From the NCBI GenBank assembly GCA_030641945.1, contig DAOWLL010000005.1, forward strand, positions 1-15,902: a DNA stretch of 15,902 nucleotides, in the 5' to 3' direction. The translations under genes and the position numbers were made by a program. The DNA comes from Gammaproteobacteria bacterium. Its GTDB lineage: Bacteria; Pseudomonadota; Gammaproteobacteria; SZUA-229. Numbering within the stretch: position 1 is the first letter of the stretch; the number at the start of each line of letters is the position of its first letter. The notes beneath the pieces are model-generated. The model was not told the origin of the DNA and searched no databases. It saw only the letters and a program-made list of their open reading frames with translations. Positions 15,171-15,902 of this stretch are shown here, piece after piece.

Positions 15171-15902
15171 ATGGCAGATGTTACTGTAAAACAACTAGCC
15201 GACGTTGTCGGCACGCCCGTCGAGCGTTTACTCGAGCAGATCAAGAGTGCTGGTCTTGCAGCAGATAATGCTGACGCTTCTATATCTGAAGCAGACAAAA
15301 TGCAGCTGCTGAGCTATTTACGCAGTCAGCACGGTAATCTTAAAGCCAGCATTACAACATCTGACAAGTCAGCCGGGAAAATTACACTCAAGCGCAGGTC
15401 GGTTAGCGAACTCAAGGTTAGAGGCAGCGCCAGTGCGAGCGGTAGGGGCAAGACCGTGGCTATCGAGGTAAGAAAGAAACGCAGTCTCGGCAGGCAACAG
15501 CCACCAGTTGAAGAGCAGAAGGCTGAAGACCTGCGGCCCGAAGCCATCGAGCAGCTGGAACAACTTCGTGCAGACCAGCAGCAACGTGAACTTGAACGCG
15601 AACGCGAACTGCAACAACGGCAGGAGCGTGCGGATCAAAGGGAACAGGAACGCAAACAGGAAGAAGAACGTAAAGAAGCAGCACTGGCAAAAAAACAGGC
15701 TGAAAAAGAGGTAGTCAAACAAAAACAGGGTAAAGCGCCTGCAAAAGATAAACCAGCATCAAGAGAAGAAATTGAACTGGCCGAAGCGCGTGCCGATAAA
15801 ACGGGCGGCAAGCGCGTCAAGCACGGCAAACAAAAGCCGGACAGCGAGGAAACCTTGTTTGGCCGTAAAGAATTGCACGTGGCCACTGAAAAGAGTGGCA
15901 AG
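15171..15902 (+). CDS. infB: Translation initiation factor IF-2, 5' part only
   Basis: IF2 is the GTPase that brings initiator tRNA to the 30S subunit and promotes subunit joining. The window contains the first 244 codons, open to the last base, so the G domain and later domains lie beyond the edge. The N-terminal IF2N module starts MADVTVKQLADVVGTPVERL (1 to about 55). A second conserved patch, ITLKRRSVSELKVRG and KTVAIEVRKKRSLG (about 68-105), follows. From about residue 115 onward there is a long Glu/Gln/Arg/Lys-rich, probably coiled or extended linker, typical of gammaproteobacterial IF2. ATG 15171 overlaps the TAA stop of a four-codon frame (MSKE, 15157-15171) preceded by GGCGGGA. Whether shorter IF2 forms start internally, as in E. 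coli, cannot be judged here. Confidence 0.96.
   Translation, partial: MADVTVKQLADVVGTPVERLLEQIKSAGLAADNADASISEADKMQLLSYLRSQHGNLKASITTSDKSAGKITLKRRSVSELKVRGSASASGRGKTVAIEVRKKRSLGRQQPPVEEQKAEDLRPEAIEQLEQLRADQQQRELERERELQQRQERADQREQERKQEEERKEAALAKKQAEKEVVKQKQGKAPAKDKPASREEIELAEARADKTGGKRVKHGKQKPDSEETLFGRKELHVATEKSGK

Overview
The window reads as a stretch of gammaproteobacterial core chromosome. Across their lengths the ribosomal proteins, RpoA, UvrA, RimP and NusA resemble their E. coli and Pseudomonas counterparts as I remember them. NusA carries the two extra C-terminal repeats typical of Gammaproteobacteria, and rplQ-uvrA-MFS-ssb is close to the pseudomonad order. I cannot name a genus. Base composition looks moderate and even, and no island of foreign-looking genes stands out.

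Layout. (1) 1-4489, + strand: the distal part of the spc operon, running rplE (3' end only), rpsN, rpsH, rplF, rplR, rpsE, rpmD, rplO, secY, rpmJ. (2) 4504-7450, + strand: the alpha operon, with a good internal promoter candidate, then rpsM, rpsK, rpsD, rpoA, rplQ and a clear intrinsic terminator. (3) 7517-10662, - strand: uvrA followed downstream by a 75-residue protein of unknown function. (4) 10731-12572, + strand: a YajR-like MFS transporter and ssb, divergent from uvrA. (5) 12573-13155: the only long gene-free stretch. It holds a ~310 bp element bounded by 39 bp inverted repeats, then a strong sigma70 promoter with a dyad over its -10 box, and a leader containing an intrinsic terminator. 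(6) 13156-15902, + strand: rimP, nusA and the 5' part of infB.

How they work together. Regions 1, 2 and 6 supply translation and transcription machinery: both ribosomal subunits, the SecY channel, the RNA polymerase alpha subunit, 30S maturation (RimP), pausing and antitermination (NusA) and initiation (IF2). Regions 3 and 4 pair nucleotide excision repair with the single-strand binding protein. Most genes are ordinary. The points worth a second look are non-coding: the inverted-repeat element and the rimP leader at 12589-13155, a 12 bp tandem duplication across the rpsM stop codon, start-stop codon pairs just ahead of rpsK and rpsD, and the direct junction of the alpha operon, uvrA-ssb and rimP-nusA-infB blocks. 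I found no convincing new multi-gene system.
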